Origin: Strongylocentrotus droebachiensis
Taxonomy: Eukaryota; Echinodermata; Echinoidea; Camarodonta; Strongylocentrotidae
Direction: 5' to 3'
NCBI GenBank assembly: GCA_035222895.1
Contig: JAVYIG010000869.1
Coordinates: 301,393-365,392 of the forward strand
DNA: 64,000 nt
Shown: positions 21,574 through 33,126 of the stretch, one piece after another
Layout of the letters: the number at the start of each line of letters is the position of its first letter
How positions within the stretch are numbered: the first letter of the stretch is position 1
Translations under genes and position numbers: made by a program
Notes under the pieces: model-generated
What the model was told of the DNA's origin: nothing
Seen by the model: only the letters and a program-made list of their open reading frames with translations
Databases searched by the model: none

Positions 21574-22087
21574 AACTGCCAATTGAACGCAGTACAAACC
21601 GATTTCGTTGGTACTTTTCTTGTCATGCATGCTGGTACCACTTTAAACCCTTTTTTCTCTAGGCGTTCAATTGGCAGTTTTTTTTAAACGAGGAAATCGA
21701 TGAAGCAACTTTAACGCCAGTTAAATGAATTTGGGGCATCAGCACCTTTGAACAAGAGCGATTCTTGCTTTTTTTCCATTAAAGCAAAAATGCCCTTCTT
21801 TGAGGGATAGTTAATGATAATGCGTCAGTGCTTCAGGAATACAGGCAGACGAGACTTTCAGAATACTTGATGGATTGTATCCAGACCTATTGTTTTGTTT
21901 TGCGGTATTTCTAGGCGTAAACATAATTGGCTATGGCAGTACAAACCGATTTCGTTCTGATTATTTATGTAGTTACTTTTCTTGTCATGCATGCTGGTAC
22001 CACTTCACACCCTCTCTTCTCGAGGAGTTCAATTAGCAGGGTTTTTTTTTTAACGAGAAAATCGATGAATCAACTTTAACGACAGTT
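21574..22087 (+). repeat. Duplicated hairpin-bearing segment
   Basis: A segment of about 135-150 bp, starting GCAGTACAAACCGATTTCGT, occurs at 21589-21722 and again at 21936-22087. Both copies end AAATCGATGAA-CAACTTTAACG-CAGTT. The first copy includes the right arm of a 17-bp palindrome (GCGTTCAATTGGCAGTT at 21663-21679) whose left arm is at 21574-21590. The second copy has about 17 extra bases after the start and a diverged arm. It resembles two partial copies of one palindromic element. Confidence 0.7.
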
Positions 22088-22888
22088 CTTCCATTTATAA
22101 ACGAGCAAATTATTTGTGAAAGGCCCAGAGAACTATACTGATAGCCACTCTACATTATTAGAATAATATTTACATGAATATTAGCTCTCTTGATAGGAAA
22201 TCGATGTTTCTTCAAACATTTCGATCTTGACGGCAAACAGTGTGAATTCACCCGATGGTTAAACATTACCGAATTTTCAAATCCAACATCTCTCTTGGCA
22301 AAAGTGCCAATGTCCAGGTGGTATCGTAAATGATTTCTTCCACTTTGGATAACATCTTGTGCAAATATTTGAATCACACTTTTTAAAGGGCGAATCAGAT
22401 TAAAATGGAACAAAGGGAGTTTTAAAATCATGTATATTCATGCATGAATGACACACCACTTTCTCTGCCTACAAAAATACATTCATTTCCTATGATTCGT
22501 GGTATAGGATCGTCGCCTTTTGAGTTAGGGGTTCTGAAGAAGAAAAGCATCACATTTTAATGGTATGATAATGTAGTGTGTACTTTAAGGTCATTACGTA
22601 TAACTAAACAAAAATGGAGAGCTCGTCACTTTATAGACCTGGATCATGTAGAAGAGATGTGATTGATCTGGAATGATCAATCGCAAACGTACAAAATCTT
22701 ATCTCGTTACTTTAGTTTTACATGCGATTGATATCAAATTAAGATCAATTAGAATCAATCGCAACTGTTTGTGTAACCGGATTGTTGTGAATATAGGGGA
22801 TAGTAGAACAGTGTGAAGAGGATAGAAAAAACAAGTAGAGGATAGATGTCTTCCTCAAAAAGGTCACGTCCAAAGTGACTATAACCAT
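22088..22888. other. AT-rich stretch, no recognised feature
   Basis: A 93-codon minus-strand frame (22150-22431) shows no recognisable domain. Nothing else was seen. Confidence 0.35.
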
Positions 22889-22889
22889 G

Positions 22890-22942
22890 CAAAGAGATTC
22901 GATGATATGTCCTACAGACATTTATGATCGAATCTCTTTGCA
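22890..22942. repeat. Hairpin with 15-bp arms
   Basis: GCAAAGAGATTCGAT and its exact complement ATCGAATCTCTTTGC enclose a loop of about 23 bp. No T run follows and no gene precedes it, so it is more likely a repeat relic than a terminator. Confidence 0.7.
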
Positions 22943-23082
22943 CAGCAGGCTCTGCAGCGCCCTCACCCTCACCTTTTGCTTATACTAGCATGAAATCATT
23001 ATTATATACCTCATACATAGATTCTTATTCACTGATTGGTCAAAAATATATAAAATGACAAGGCGCATCTCGATCTATCATT

Positions 23083-23171
23083 GCGGAAGAGGATTTTCGC
23101 GTTCTATCAATTGACCTAAGGTCAAATGGTAGAACGCCCAAACCAAGTGATAGAACGCGTAACCCCTCCGC
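23083..23171. repeat. Palindromic repeat with TTCTATCA core arms
   Basis: Arms GCGG..CGCGTTCTATCA (23083-23109) and TGATAGAACGCG..CCGC (23148-23171) are imperfect complements. The loop contains TTGACCTAAGGTCAA (23112-23126), itself a perfect palindrome. The core is shared with the larger palindrome at 23452-23577. Confidence 0.65.
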
Positions 23172-23451
23172 GACTTTTGCACACGTACGGGATTTCAAAT
23201 GCTTCTAGCGGCTAACTCCTGCGGTGTCAAGGCGCTCACACGGTGCAATTTACGCTGAGCCGCAGTAACTGCACTACACTAATCTCTAATATCGTTGGAT
23301 ATCTGAAACTTTTTTGAACTTCGAAAGACTGTAAATATGTTACTGTGCGGAGCAAATAGACTCTTAATGTTGGATTTCTTTTCAAGACGTATTCATGAAT
23401 CAATGAAAAGGATGAGGTATATATAAAACAAATATGGACTGCTGTGTAATC

Positions 23452-23577
23452 GGATGGTGGTGGAAATTATCACTCCTAAGGTGGTGTTCATACCGGCCCT
23501 TCTATCACCCTCGAGGCGAATGATAGAAGGGCCGGTATGAACACCGTCTTTGGAGTGATGATTTCCACCATTATCCT
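23452..23577. repeat. 126-bp near-perfect palindrome (MITE-like)
   Basis: Two arms of about 55 bp are inverted copies, both containing GGTGTTCATACCGGCCCTTC and TATCA when read inward. The spacer is a short CCCTCGAGGCGAA (23508-23520). There are only a few mismatches (for example CCTAAGG against CCAAAGA). Such a structure would extrude as a long hairpin and is typical of MITEs derived by inverted duplication. No target duplication is evident. Confidence 0.85.
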
Positions 23578-25263
23578 CATGAGCAGTCAATATTTGTATA
23601 CTGTCTCTCGAGACGGACGGACAGATAGACCGACAGATTGACAGACTGACTATTCCAAAACTTCACTATATTCTGCCGAGTTTATACGCTCTGTAAACAG
23701 TGATGGAAATACATCAATTTGACAGCGTTAATGGAATCTGTTTAAAGAAAACAGTTGATTCAATTTATACCAATTGCGTTTCATCCGCAGTCACTATATT
23801 ATGCTATAAACAAGCGGAAAAAGAGAAAAACAATGATATTACCGGTAAGTGCATGGTAATTTGATTCGATTTATTTGAATTGTGTTCAACCACACTTTCA
23901 GTGATATCAAATTAAATGGGCGGAATAATGTAGATTGTTCAGAAGTTAACTATTGTTGTCCTCCAAAGAAAATTGTATATAACGAGGCTTCAATTTTGCA
24001 TTTGGCTAATGTGTTGTTGTACATAATTATCCATTTTGCCCTCGGGCAGTGTTCAAATTAATCTTTATTCCTAATCGTCCCGTCGCACGTGGTTCATCAC
24101 TTTCTATCCCATTTTGGCATTCTGTATTTTTCTAAAAAGTGAGAGTAGAAAACTAACAACCAATAACTTACGCAAAGACTATCGGTGGATCAAAGTACAT
24201 TTTATTGAGAGTCCGGTGAGTCTGTCATTGCAATTGATAACTATTTGAAAAGAAACATAACAAATTATGAGAACAAAGCTAGTTTTAAAATCTGCTAGAC
24301 GCTTACAGATTACTATATATTCAACGTCAAGCTTTTAATCCTGTGGAGAAGAAGCATGTCTTTCTATTCGTTAACAAAGAATGCAGATATTGACTTGGTA
24401 AACATAAGAGGTAGATGTACAATCGAAAATAAAAATGATCAAGGCCCATTCCAATGCCTCGTGAGACTAGCTAGTTGTTATGTTAATCAGAGACGTTACG
24501 TCAATTATAGAGGTGAGAATAGGTCACCCTCGGGACTAATCATCCCCTATTCACTAGGGGCATCATTATTAAGATGGAAACACCGCTCAGGTCATATCAC
24601 CATGGTTTCTCAACTTTATTTGCCTCAAAGTACGTTCTTGATTGCAACGTCAACAGTTGTGCCATTTGAGAGAAACGTTGATGTCAAGCAAAGCTTGCCC
24701 TCTCCGCCTCTCTCTTTAACTCATCTTTATCTTCATATTTTAATATTTATCTGTCCCCTCAACTTATCTTCCGGGTTCTTTCCCTCCCTCGCTCCCTCCC
24801 TCCACTCACTCCTCTCCCCCCCCCCTCTCTCCCTCTCTCTCTCCCTCTCCCTCCCTCCCTATCTCCCTCTCTCTCTCTTTCTCTCTTTCTCTCTCTCTCT
24901 TTCTTTCTCTCTTCCCTACTATTTTCCATTTGTTTCCCATGTTCACGTTCTTCGTTATATCATGTCATTTTATGACAAGTATGATATTGTTCCTTGAATC
25001 CTATCACTGCTTATTTTCTCTGTTCGTTTCTTTCAAAATCGACTGTTCTGGCTCATTGCATTCTGATGATTTTTGTTTATAAAGGTCTCATATTTTCGTC
25101 TTTTCTTCTTTCTTTCTTCTTTAGAATTAAAGACACAACTTGTCCAGTCTTACCACTTGATCTTTTTATCGTTGGAACTGCTATATTTCTTCCTAGATCC
25201 TTCTCCTCTATAAACTCCACCTATTCTGTTCTAATTTCAGTAACGTTTCGAATTTTCATTATG
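23578..25263. other. Non-coding stretch with CT-rich tract
   Basis: A CT-rich tract runs from about 24700 to 24925. The 213-codon open frame at 24356-24997 gets its second half from this tract and has no recognisable domain in its first half, so it is not called a gene. A short palindromic AT-rich sequence surrounds the rest. Confidence 0.45.
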
Positions 25264-25560
25264 TTTTAAAGGGTAAGCCCACTCTGAAATCAAGTTGGTT
25301 TCAATAGAAGCAGAAAATAATAAAACATATCACTAAAAGTTTAAGCAAAATCCGATCAAAAATATGGAAGTGAATTTTTGAATTAACGATAAATCGAAAC
25401 GTATCATGCGAGCTCCTCTCCAAGTCGCTCTGTACATAAAATGTCATTTTCTTAGTTATTGATGCCGGAATAGATTTGTTTCATACAGGGGTTATATAAA
25501 AACACACTTTTAATGATTATATCTAGGATGAATGTATGACTGAATAGTGTCTTATGGGAA
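25264..25560. repeat. Interspersed non-coding repeat (MITE-like)
   Basis: It begins AAAGGGTAAGCCCACTCTGA and contains AAAGTTTAAGCAAAATCCGA, with GAGCTCCTCTCCAAGTCGC further on. This style of repeat, with a left end GGGTAAGCCCACTCTGAA, is widespread in sea urchin and amphioxus-type genomes as I recall it. The right end was not found. A related fragment lies at 10690-10845. Confidence 0.4.
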
Positions 25561-25643
25561 AATATTAATTTTTGAAGTTTTTTAGCACAAGGCAAATGGG
25601 CTCCAATGCGGTTTGGCGATCAAAAATAATGAAAAGAAAGGAG

Positions 25644-25646
<3 letters not shown>

Positions 25647-25681
<35 letters not shown>
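25647..25681. repeat. (GA)n microsatellite
   Basis: About 35 bp of uninterrupted GA dinucleotides. Confidence 0.95.
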
Positions 25682-25684
<3 letters not shown>

Positions 25685-26068
25685 TAGGTTACGAAATAAA
25701 GTGCTAATGGGATTTAAATGGAGAAACCTCTAATATTACAGGGATGTGGAAAATATGTAATATATAGGAGATATCGGATTTCTCATGATAGATGTGCAAA
25801 CAGAGTGATGGTAAACTTAACATTTATGTTGTATTTTCTCCCTTTTTTCACTCTTCCATTATCACTCACTTAAACCGCAACTCCACCAGGAGACAGCCTC
25901 TGGGGTATGAGACTGCTGGGGGTATAATGGTACTAAGTAGTATTACATCCTGGTGTAGCAGTCTGGGGGACAAAACTTGTCGAGATCCTCCTGCAGAGAA
26001 TCTCGGCTCAATCTCAGAGGTGACATACATCGACCAGCTTAAGCTTTTTGACGTTACACTGTCAGGCC

Positions 26069-26125
26069 CATTCAGAGGCTTATCCAGCCCTATGGGACTC
26101 GGGGGAGGGGGGCGCAATACCCCAA
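26069..26125. mobile_element. Possible MITE left-end remnant
   Basis: CAGAGGCTTATCCAG followed by a G run resembles the CAGTGGCGGATCCAG start of the hAT-like family. No right end is visible; it runs directly into the repeat cluster at 26129. Confidence 0.3.
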
Positions 26126-26128
26126 ATC

Positions 26129-26777
26129 TAGCTTATGTATAGCTATCCTTATAGTCATGCGAGGAAACCGGATGTTATGATCATAGTTGGCTTCTAAGGG
26201 TGGATTAGCCGGAAGGTTCGTTTTGGAAGGAAAATAATAAAGGGACCTCGAATACGTTGTCGAAAAGATTGAATTCCCAGAACAAACGGACATTACCTAA
26301 TACCCCGTCTATCGGATGAAAGGAATATTTCCAATATGTTTACAAAATAATGTATGTAAAAAAAAAACCTAGCTCATGTATAGCTAACCTTATAGTCATG
26401 CGAGGAAACCGGATGTTATGATCATAGTTGGCTTCTAAGGGTGGATTAGCCGGAATGTTCGTTTTGGAAGGAAAATAATAAAGGGACCTCGAATACGTTG
26501 TCGGAAAGATTAAATTCCCAGAACAAACGCCAAAAAACAAATCTGGCTTATGTATAGCTATCCTTATAGTCATGCGAGGAAACCAGATGTTATGATCATA
26601 GTTGGCTTCTAAGGGTGGATTAGCCGGAAGGTTCGTTTTGCAAGGAAAATAATAAAGGGACCTCGAATACGTTGTCGGAAAGATTGAATTCCCAGAACAA
26701 ACGGACATTACCTCATACCCCGTTCTATCGGATGAAAGGAATATTTCCAATATGTTTACAAAATAATGTATGTAACG
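26129..26777 (+). repeat. Repeat cluster with A-B-A-A-B layout
   Basis: A block of about 165 bp (A; starts CTAGCTTATGTATAGCTA and contains CATGCGAGGAAACCGGATGT) occurs at about 26129-26293, 26369-26532 and 26543-26706. A block of about 66 bp (B; GACATTACCT...CAATATGTTTACAAAATAAT) follows only the first and third A. Identity is high; the copies differ by single bases and by an A run at 26358-26367. The minus strand is open across A blocks 2 and 3 for 136 codons, giving a repeated protein-like frame with no known domain, probably by chance. Confidence 0.85.
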
Positions 26778-28036
26778 TTGACCATCGAACGAGCGAAGAG
26801 AGTGAGCACATTATCGATTTACGAAAGATTTATGATACCTCAGTGATACTGCCAAACAAAATGGCCAAACCGACTCAAAGCCAACTCTGGTATCAACCGA
26901 TTCTTTGCCACTGGAAGTAATCAGACTTTGTTTTGATTTTGATTTTTCCTTGTTGTTCTTGACTTTTTGTTGTTGATTTTTTTACATTTGTTGTTGATTT
27001 GTTGAAATATATATATATATATTTTTTTTTTTGGAGGGGGGCTCTGTCAGGTGTCGGTCTTGTGTCGGTCTTATTGGTGTGACTGGGATTTATATCTGAG
27101 AAAGATGTGACTAGCCATGTTTTGGGGCCGAATGTTTTCCCCAATCCCCTTCAATCAAGCTGGTATGTCCATTGGTGTTATCAGGGAGGTAAGATCACTG
27201 TCATAGTGTTGGTGATGTGTGAAAGTATGGAATGATGCAGCTGTGATCATCAGCATAATAGGGGGTTGGGTTACATACAAAAATCAATTTTCACACTTAA
27301 TACGTTACCGAGATATTATGGAAGGTACAAAGTGCAATACCCTGTGCTCGGAATAGAACAAAAAAATGAATATAACAATTATATAGCAACTATAGGAAAT
27401 GGTAGTGGGAAGGAGTTAGGAAGGGAGAGATGGAGAAAGAGAAAGAGACAGAGAGCGAGAGAGGGGAGGGAGGGGTGGTGGGAGGTAGGGGAGATAGAGG
27501 GGGCAGATAGAGGGGGAGGGGAATCAACAGCCAAGAGGGCATATGAAAGCAAGAGAGAGGTATCGTTGTAAAAAATTGTACAAACAAAAAATTATTAGGC
27601 AATTTGTTTGCATCAATGTTTACCACATTAGCATGGTCAGGCAGATAGAAGTTTTTAGATCTTCTGTTCAGCATGTTTAGCACGCGTGTTACTACACAGG
27701 ATATAAAAGCTTCTAAACGATTTAAAAATTGCTTACTATAATAGATTTATCACCATATACAATTCTTCTGGACAACCAGTTTATGCCTTATCGACAACAT
27801 AGTTCAGAGAAGAATAGTTTAATATAAATAAAATGAAGTAAAAAAAAAAAAAAAAAAAAGTTGATAGTGCTTTTGGGGGGACCCTTTAAAACCAACTACA
27901 CTCTTGGCGGGGTTTTGGGCTTTCAAATTAACTTGACTATAGTCGCTAATGGTATATATCATTATCACATCGTAAGTGGGTACATTTAAGTTGAGCCGGG
28001 TCGAAGTTTTGTGTCTCCTTGGCCTGATCAAGTTAT
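26778..28036. other. Non-coding stretch with small simple repeats
   Basis: A short (TA)n tract is at 27008-27020, a GA-rich tract at 27410-27535 and an A run at 27840-27859. GGTGTCGGTCTTGTGTCGGT (27051-27070) is an inverted partner of sequence at 28387-28410. No gene was recognised. Confidence 0.45.
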
Positions 28037-28506
28037 GGGGCTGTTCACACCAAACACGACAGACAATAAACGACACGACACCACGACGAGACACAATGAT
28101 TATGCAAAACGTTGAAGAATTACTCTAATGTAAACCTTATGGCATCGTGCGCACTGAGAACGACATCAATTTTATATATCATGCACGACGTTTTGAGCCA
28201 TTTCAAGCAATTTTTACAGTACGACAGAACTACATCGCCATCATACCATACACGACATTTTTATCTAATTTTGTGTATGATGTGAACAGACTTTTTGTCG
28301 TACGTCGTCTGGCCCCCGTCTGGCATGTCATGTTGTCGTCGTGGTTGTTGTGCAGGGGCCTTATCACCCCAGTCACATCAACGAGAGAGACACCAGACCG
28401 ACACCAGACGGAATAAAATATGACATTTCGTCAAATGGCCAGAATCTGTCGGTTTGGAGACGAGTTAGAGGCCGATTAGAGTGTGTTTGACGGTGTGAAT
28501 AAGGAA
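28037..28506. mobile_element. Probable MITE with TTCACACC inverted ends
   Basis: The left end GGGGCTGTTCACACCAAACA and right end GTGTTTGACGGTGTGAATAA are imperfect inverted repeats of about 18 bp. The interior is rich in ACGACA/GTCGT motifs on both halves (for example CACGACAGACA at the left and TTGTCGTACGTCGTCTGG at the right), giving it a foldback character. No target duplication was identified. Confidence 0.45.
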
Positions 28507-29706
28507 CAGTATACACCCTACCAAAATACTTTTAGCTCAATCAGCCCTTCGACGATAAAACGAATATATCGTTACACCAGATAGCCAACGGTTGTCTGGC
28601 GGGTTCGGTTATGTCACCTAAATTCAGGGTGGATTACATGAAAGTCGTTTTTTTTTCTTCCACGAGAGCATTTGCGTCACTAACGAAATAACGTCAGTGA
28701 AACTGATCGTAAATACATTGTAAACATAGCCGTTACAAACTGAACATTTTAATTATAACGTGAAATGAAAGGAGCGGCAAAATAGAACATCTTGTCTTCG
28801 AGGCTGTCCCAGTTTTCGCCGACTGCATGCCGCGTTACCATTCTGTCAAGAGCGCAAAATACGCCGATCAGTCGGCGAATTCGGCAACGGAACGGAATCC
28901 GCCAGGGAAACCGAATCTGCCTTCAGTCAAAAGCGTCCCTTCTGGAAAACTCCAAAATCTTCCGATTGCCAGCGCCCCTCCCCTTAGATTGAGGGATACA
29001 CTTTGGAACAATAATGCGAAGAATAGCCATAACAATCATGTTTGGCCAGATGTTTCATCGCTTCAAGGGATAATGTATATCATTTTCAAAAATCCTATTT
29101 GCAGACGACGCAATGTGACCACAATATTCGTCCCTATCGATACTTGATCGTCTAGCTGGCGGAGAAAGCTGCGCTGAAATTATTGTCAAAGTGGTTGAAA
29201 TCAAATCACTTGTAATCTTACAAGTATTGTAAAAACTAATGGCTTTGAAACCGCCGTCAGATTCTATCACTTGAGTATCCGATTCCTTGTTATGGTCAAT
29301 GTTCGTATGATTTTTCCTGTTTTTTTTTCTTTCTCGGAAAGTGCATCTTGTCACGTGGTTGGTGATCTAAGATTTTCTTTTCTTTCTGTCTACCAATATT
29401 TCTATTGTTGAATAAGCCTTGGTGTATATTTTCACGACAGTGAGCAGCTAAGAGTGTGAGAATTCAATTTAGACTTATTCATTTGCTCTGTGTCTTTGAC
29501 TCGATGGATTGCCTTGGGACATCTATCAAAAAGCACTCTAAAAGTACCAGTAGATGGTTTCATGGGACCTGTCACCCTGTCTTGGAGTGAGCATTGGCTT
29601 ACAATGTTTTCAAGAGCTTGGTATAGGTCTTTGTCCTGGAGAGTGTTGCTGAATTCAGCCCAGGAACTGTCAAAGAAAACACGGAAGAACGTTGAGGACT
29701 ATAGTA
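28507..29706. other. Non-coding stretch, no recognised feature
   Basis: Three overlapping open frames of about 66-106 codons (28792-29354, both strands) show no recognisable domain. No repeat structure was noted. Confidence 0.4.
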
Positions 29707-29925
29707 AGGAACTAGTACTCTCTAAAAAAAATCGAGTGATCACGGACGTCACTCCTCTGGATAGTGAAAATGTAGTGAAAATAGAGTGAACATTCACTCT
29801 TTTCTTCTTAGAGAGCACTCTAAAATCAATCGATTTTCACTCCTAAACAAGTGATCACGGACGTCACTCCCAAGAAAGTGAAAATAGAGTGAAAATTCAC
29901 TTTTTTTTTTAAAGAGAGTAAGGAT
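29707..29925. mobile_element. Small foldback element with internal duplication
   Basis: The ends ACTCTCTAAAAAAAA (near 29713) and TTTTTTTTTAAAGAGAGT (ending near 29918) are inverted. The interior carries the 20-mer GTGATCACGGACGTCACTCC twice (29736-29755 and 29851-29870), together with repeated GTGAAAATAGAGTGAA. An inner inverted pair, TTCTTAGAGAGCACTCTAAA, sits midway (about 29806). The structure suggests two head-to-tail partial copies of one 115-bp palindromic unit. Confidence 0.6.
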
Positions 29926-30588
29926 AGTGAATTTTCTCAAAGCTTTCTCTTCCGTGTCATGTCATTTTGAAAGAATATCATAGTAGAAATATCCCCTGAA
30001 AATGATTGCTTTTCAAATACCCTCAAATTCAAAATATGACGAGTAAAAGCTAAACACTGTGGACCAGAGATGCATGTCAAAAGTGTGCGTTGTCCCACAT
30101 ACCTATTTCTGCGTGTAGTGCTTGTGAATTTCAGCAAGATTGGGTCAATTTCCTTTATCATTTTGATACTTCTAAAACCGTACAGTATACACCAACAGTT
30201 CGTTCTCCCGAAAGCTTGGAGACAGCTTCTTTCATAATGTAGTCACATGAAGTAAACTTTACCTTTAAACCCATGTAGTCCAAATATTTGCTATCATGAG
30301 ATAGAAATTCCTTGCACGGATCCATTCCACTTGATGCTTCAAAGTATTTTCATGAAGTTCTCAAGGTTCTCGAGTCCATTTAAAGGATCGCCCACAAATA
30401 TCATGAACGCTTTTAGCATTATACATGAGCATTTCGAAAAATAAACACACATTCATGTGCAATCAATGACGAAAGAGGAAATAGTTTTAAGTGTTAATCT
30501 TTCAAAAGTTTAACAGATTTGTTTTCATTCAAAACGACGTCTTAGATATCTCTTAAAAGTGTTACTGATTTTGTCTTGTCATGGGTTC
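29926..30588. other. AT-rich stretch, no recognised feature
   Basis: No domain, repeat or RNA gene was recognised. Confidence 0.4.
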
Positions 30589-30599
30589 TTTTTTTTTTT

Positions 30600-30630
<31 letters not shown>

Positions 30631-31000
30631 GGGGGGTGAGTGGCGAGGGAACTTCTTCTTATTTTTCTTAACTCAATCAGAAGATGAGATTCCGAAGTCT
30701 TGTATGCTACATCACGTCCTTGAAAATGAATTGAAGCAATGTACGTCAAGTCTTTCCAAGACACACCTCGTTAAACTCTCTCTGTCTCTCTGTCTGTCTC
30801 TCTGTCTGTCTTTCTCTCTGTCTCTGTCTATCGCTGTCTCTCTGTCTTTCTATGTATCTCTTTCTACTCTACATCCCTTTTCTTTCTCCCTTTCTCTCTC
30901 TCTCTATCTCTCTCCCCCACTCTCTCTCTCTCTCCCTCTCTCTCTCTCCCCCTTCCTCCCTCCCCCCTCTCTCTCCCTCTCACTCTCTCTCTCTCTTTGA
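30589..31000. repeat. T21-G20 homopolymer junction and CT-rich tract
   Basis: A run of about 21 T (30589-30609) passes directly into about 20 G (30610-30629). After about 140 bp of ordinary sequence, a CT/CTGT-rich tract fills 30775-31000. The 139-codon open frame over this region is a product of the simple repeat. Confidence 0.9.
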
Positions 31001-31965
31001 GAAAGCGATGATACATTCTTAGATTCACTCGAGAGCCTCTTGTCTAACACGCTTACAGTGATTGACATGACCGAATCAGAGCTTGGTTTCCAGTCCAATT
31101 GTCACCCATTAATGATCTACTAGCTTTCGGTTTCTCTTTCTTCCGATTCCTTACTTCGATTCTTGTTTAAATAATCTAAATACGTGTTGTCGTAGAGATA
31201 TTTTTCTCCATGAAGCTCATTTCTCGTGATATGATATTTGCTTTTCTTATTTGTGGTTCTGAATTGGACCACCTGATTTTATGTTTTGGATTTTTGTTTT
31301 CTTAAGAAAACAAATGAATTCAAGAAAAAACTCAGTGATGCGTCGCGTCTTGGTTTGGATGTCATGATTGTTTTATTGACACTGTACGCCGTATTGATCT
31401 AACATCCCTCATATCAAACCTGATAGAGTAATGTCTTCTGAATGATGTACTTGCTCATACAGTGAGATAATTCGACCATTTTACACTCTGTTGACTGAGA
31501 ATGTACTTCCAATAATTATGATCATACTCATTTATCTTTCCATGAGATGAAACTGCTCGGCGAGGTTAGGCTCATGACTACACGATTATATTTGACAATG
31601 TTTTAGAATCAGAAGAAAATATTGGTCTTAGAACGGCGTTCGATTTAATGACAAATATTTCAAAAAAAACACATCAACAGTCCAACAGCGAAACTTACAA
31701 GTATAAACATGATAAAATACAATTTAACCATAATAGTGCTTGTGCGTGCGTACATTTTTTTTAATCGTTGATAAAAAAAACTTATCCATGGTATGATGTG
31801 TTTAGAAATGTATTAATTTTTTGTCATATCTGTTACTATGCAAAGCATTATCAATTCTTTGTCTAGTTTACCCATTTCCAATAGTAATCAAGGTAGGTCT
31901 TTTCATGCTTACTAATTTGTTTGGCCCTAATTTCATCTTTTACATTTGATGATTTCGGTGGCAGA
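31001..31965. other. AT-rich stretch, no recognised feature
   Basis: A short perfect palindrome TGTTTTCTTAAGAAAACA occurs at about 31297. Otherwise nothing was recognised. Confidence 0.4.
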
Positions 31966-32060
31966 TAATAATAATAATAATAATAATATTTATTTTTTAT
32001 ATAGCGCTTAATACAAATGTCTCTAAGCGCTTTACAAGTTCTTTGAAGGGAGCACTGATA
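31966..32060 (-). mobile_element. SINE/LINE 3' tail with (TAA)n, minus strand
   Basis: (ATA)n followed by TTTTTATATAGCGCTTAATA and GTCTCTAAGCGCTTTACAAG is the complement of a tail ending GCGCTATATAAAAAATAAAT(ATT)n. It is the best preserved of three copies (others at 21379 and 39858). The body further right (to about 32270) could not be assigned. Confidence 0.55.
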
Positions 32061-33126
32061 TATTTTCAAAACCCACATGCGTATACGAAACATTAATCTC
32101 CCAAAACAAAAACAAAACGAAACAAAGCGAAGAATAAAAAACATTAACAATAAGAGCGTACAAGCCCCCCAAACAAAAACGAGCGATTTCAAATTCAACA
32201 GGGGAGGAGCTCACACTTTGTCCTGCGGGATACGCGTGTTGGAATGTCGCTTTGGATATGTAATGGATCAATATGCTATTTCAAGTTAAAATTATCGGAT
32301 CTAACTTTTCGGAGATATTGGATCTTTTGTTTATCATCCTATGAAGCCCGAAACAAACCCATGAGCTGAGATTTAAAAGGGTATGAACTTTCAGACCATA
32401 CGAAGCTTTTGCTTTGTTTTACGTTCGTGAATCCATTTAGAAAAGAATTGGGATGTTTATGGATCATGATAGGTTATGGCGGCTTCCGCAGGCCGAAAGC
32501 ATTGCATAGATCCATCATCATAATTCTTTTTCTCTTCCTCCATGGAAAATAGCTCGATCTATCACCATGGTCACTGGCGGCTGAATAAAGATAATATTTT
32601 TCTATCATTAGTCAATGTCAAAGTGAGCCCATTCCATATGTCCTTTTTTAGCGAAAAATTATTAGCATAGGTCTACGTCATTTTCGTAATTGTAAATCGT
32701 TAATGGGCCTTGGGATTTTTAGTTAAAATCTATATTTCTATAACTTTATATCAGGATCAATCTGTTATGAAAGTTCATTACTGCATGAGTCATCCTTTTG
32801 TAAAGTAAAAGATAATAGATATACCCGATTGTCGTCCTTAACTTCAATATTCATTTTTCGCAATCTAATTCTTATGACCCAGAGAAAAAGATGGTGATTG
32901 AAAGACTGCAAACACATACACAAACACGCGTTTTTTTTTATTCTGTCACCCTAATAACGCATGAAAACATGATATCAATATATCGACGTTTCATTGATTT
33001 TTCTTCAGCCTCAATGGAGAAAAAGTTTCCATGGAATTATTATTTAATATGTTTATTTCAAATGGATATCACTTGAATGGGTATGTGCGATTCAATAAAG
33101 TTTGATTAAAAAGAAGAACCTGGTAT
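32061..33126. other. AT-rich stretch, no recognised feature
   Basis: Possibly the 5' body of the element whose tail is at 31966 up to about 32270. Nothing recognised in the rest. Confidence 0.35.

Noticed and set aside
22890..22942. Transcription terminator
   Set aside because: The hairpin has no following T run and no gene upstream, and the window is eukaryotic.
24356..24997. 213-codon plus-strand frame, one of the longest in the window
   Set aside because: The second half is translated CT repeat and the first half has no recognisable domain, acceptor or codon bias.
28792..29354. Opposed frames of about 66-106 codons
   Set aside because: Several overlapping frames on both strands are open by chance; no domain in any of them.
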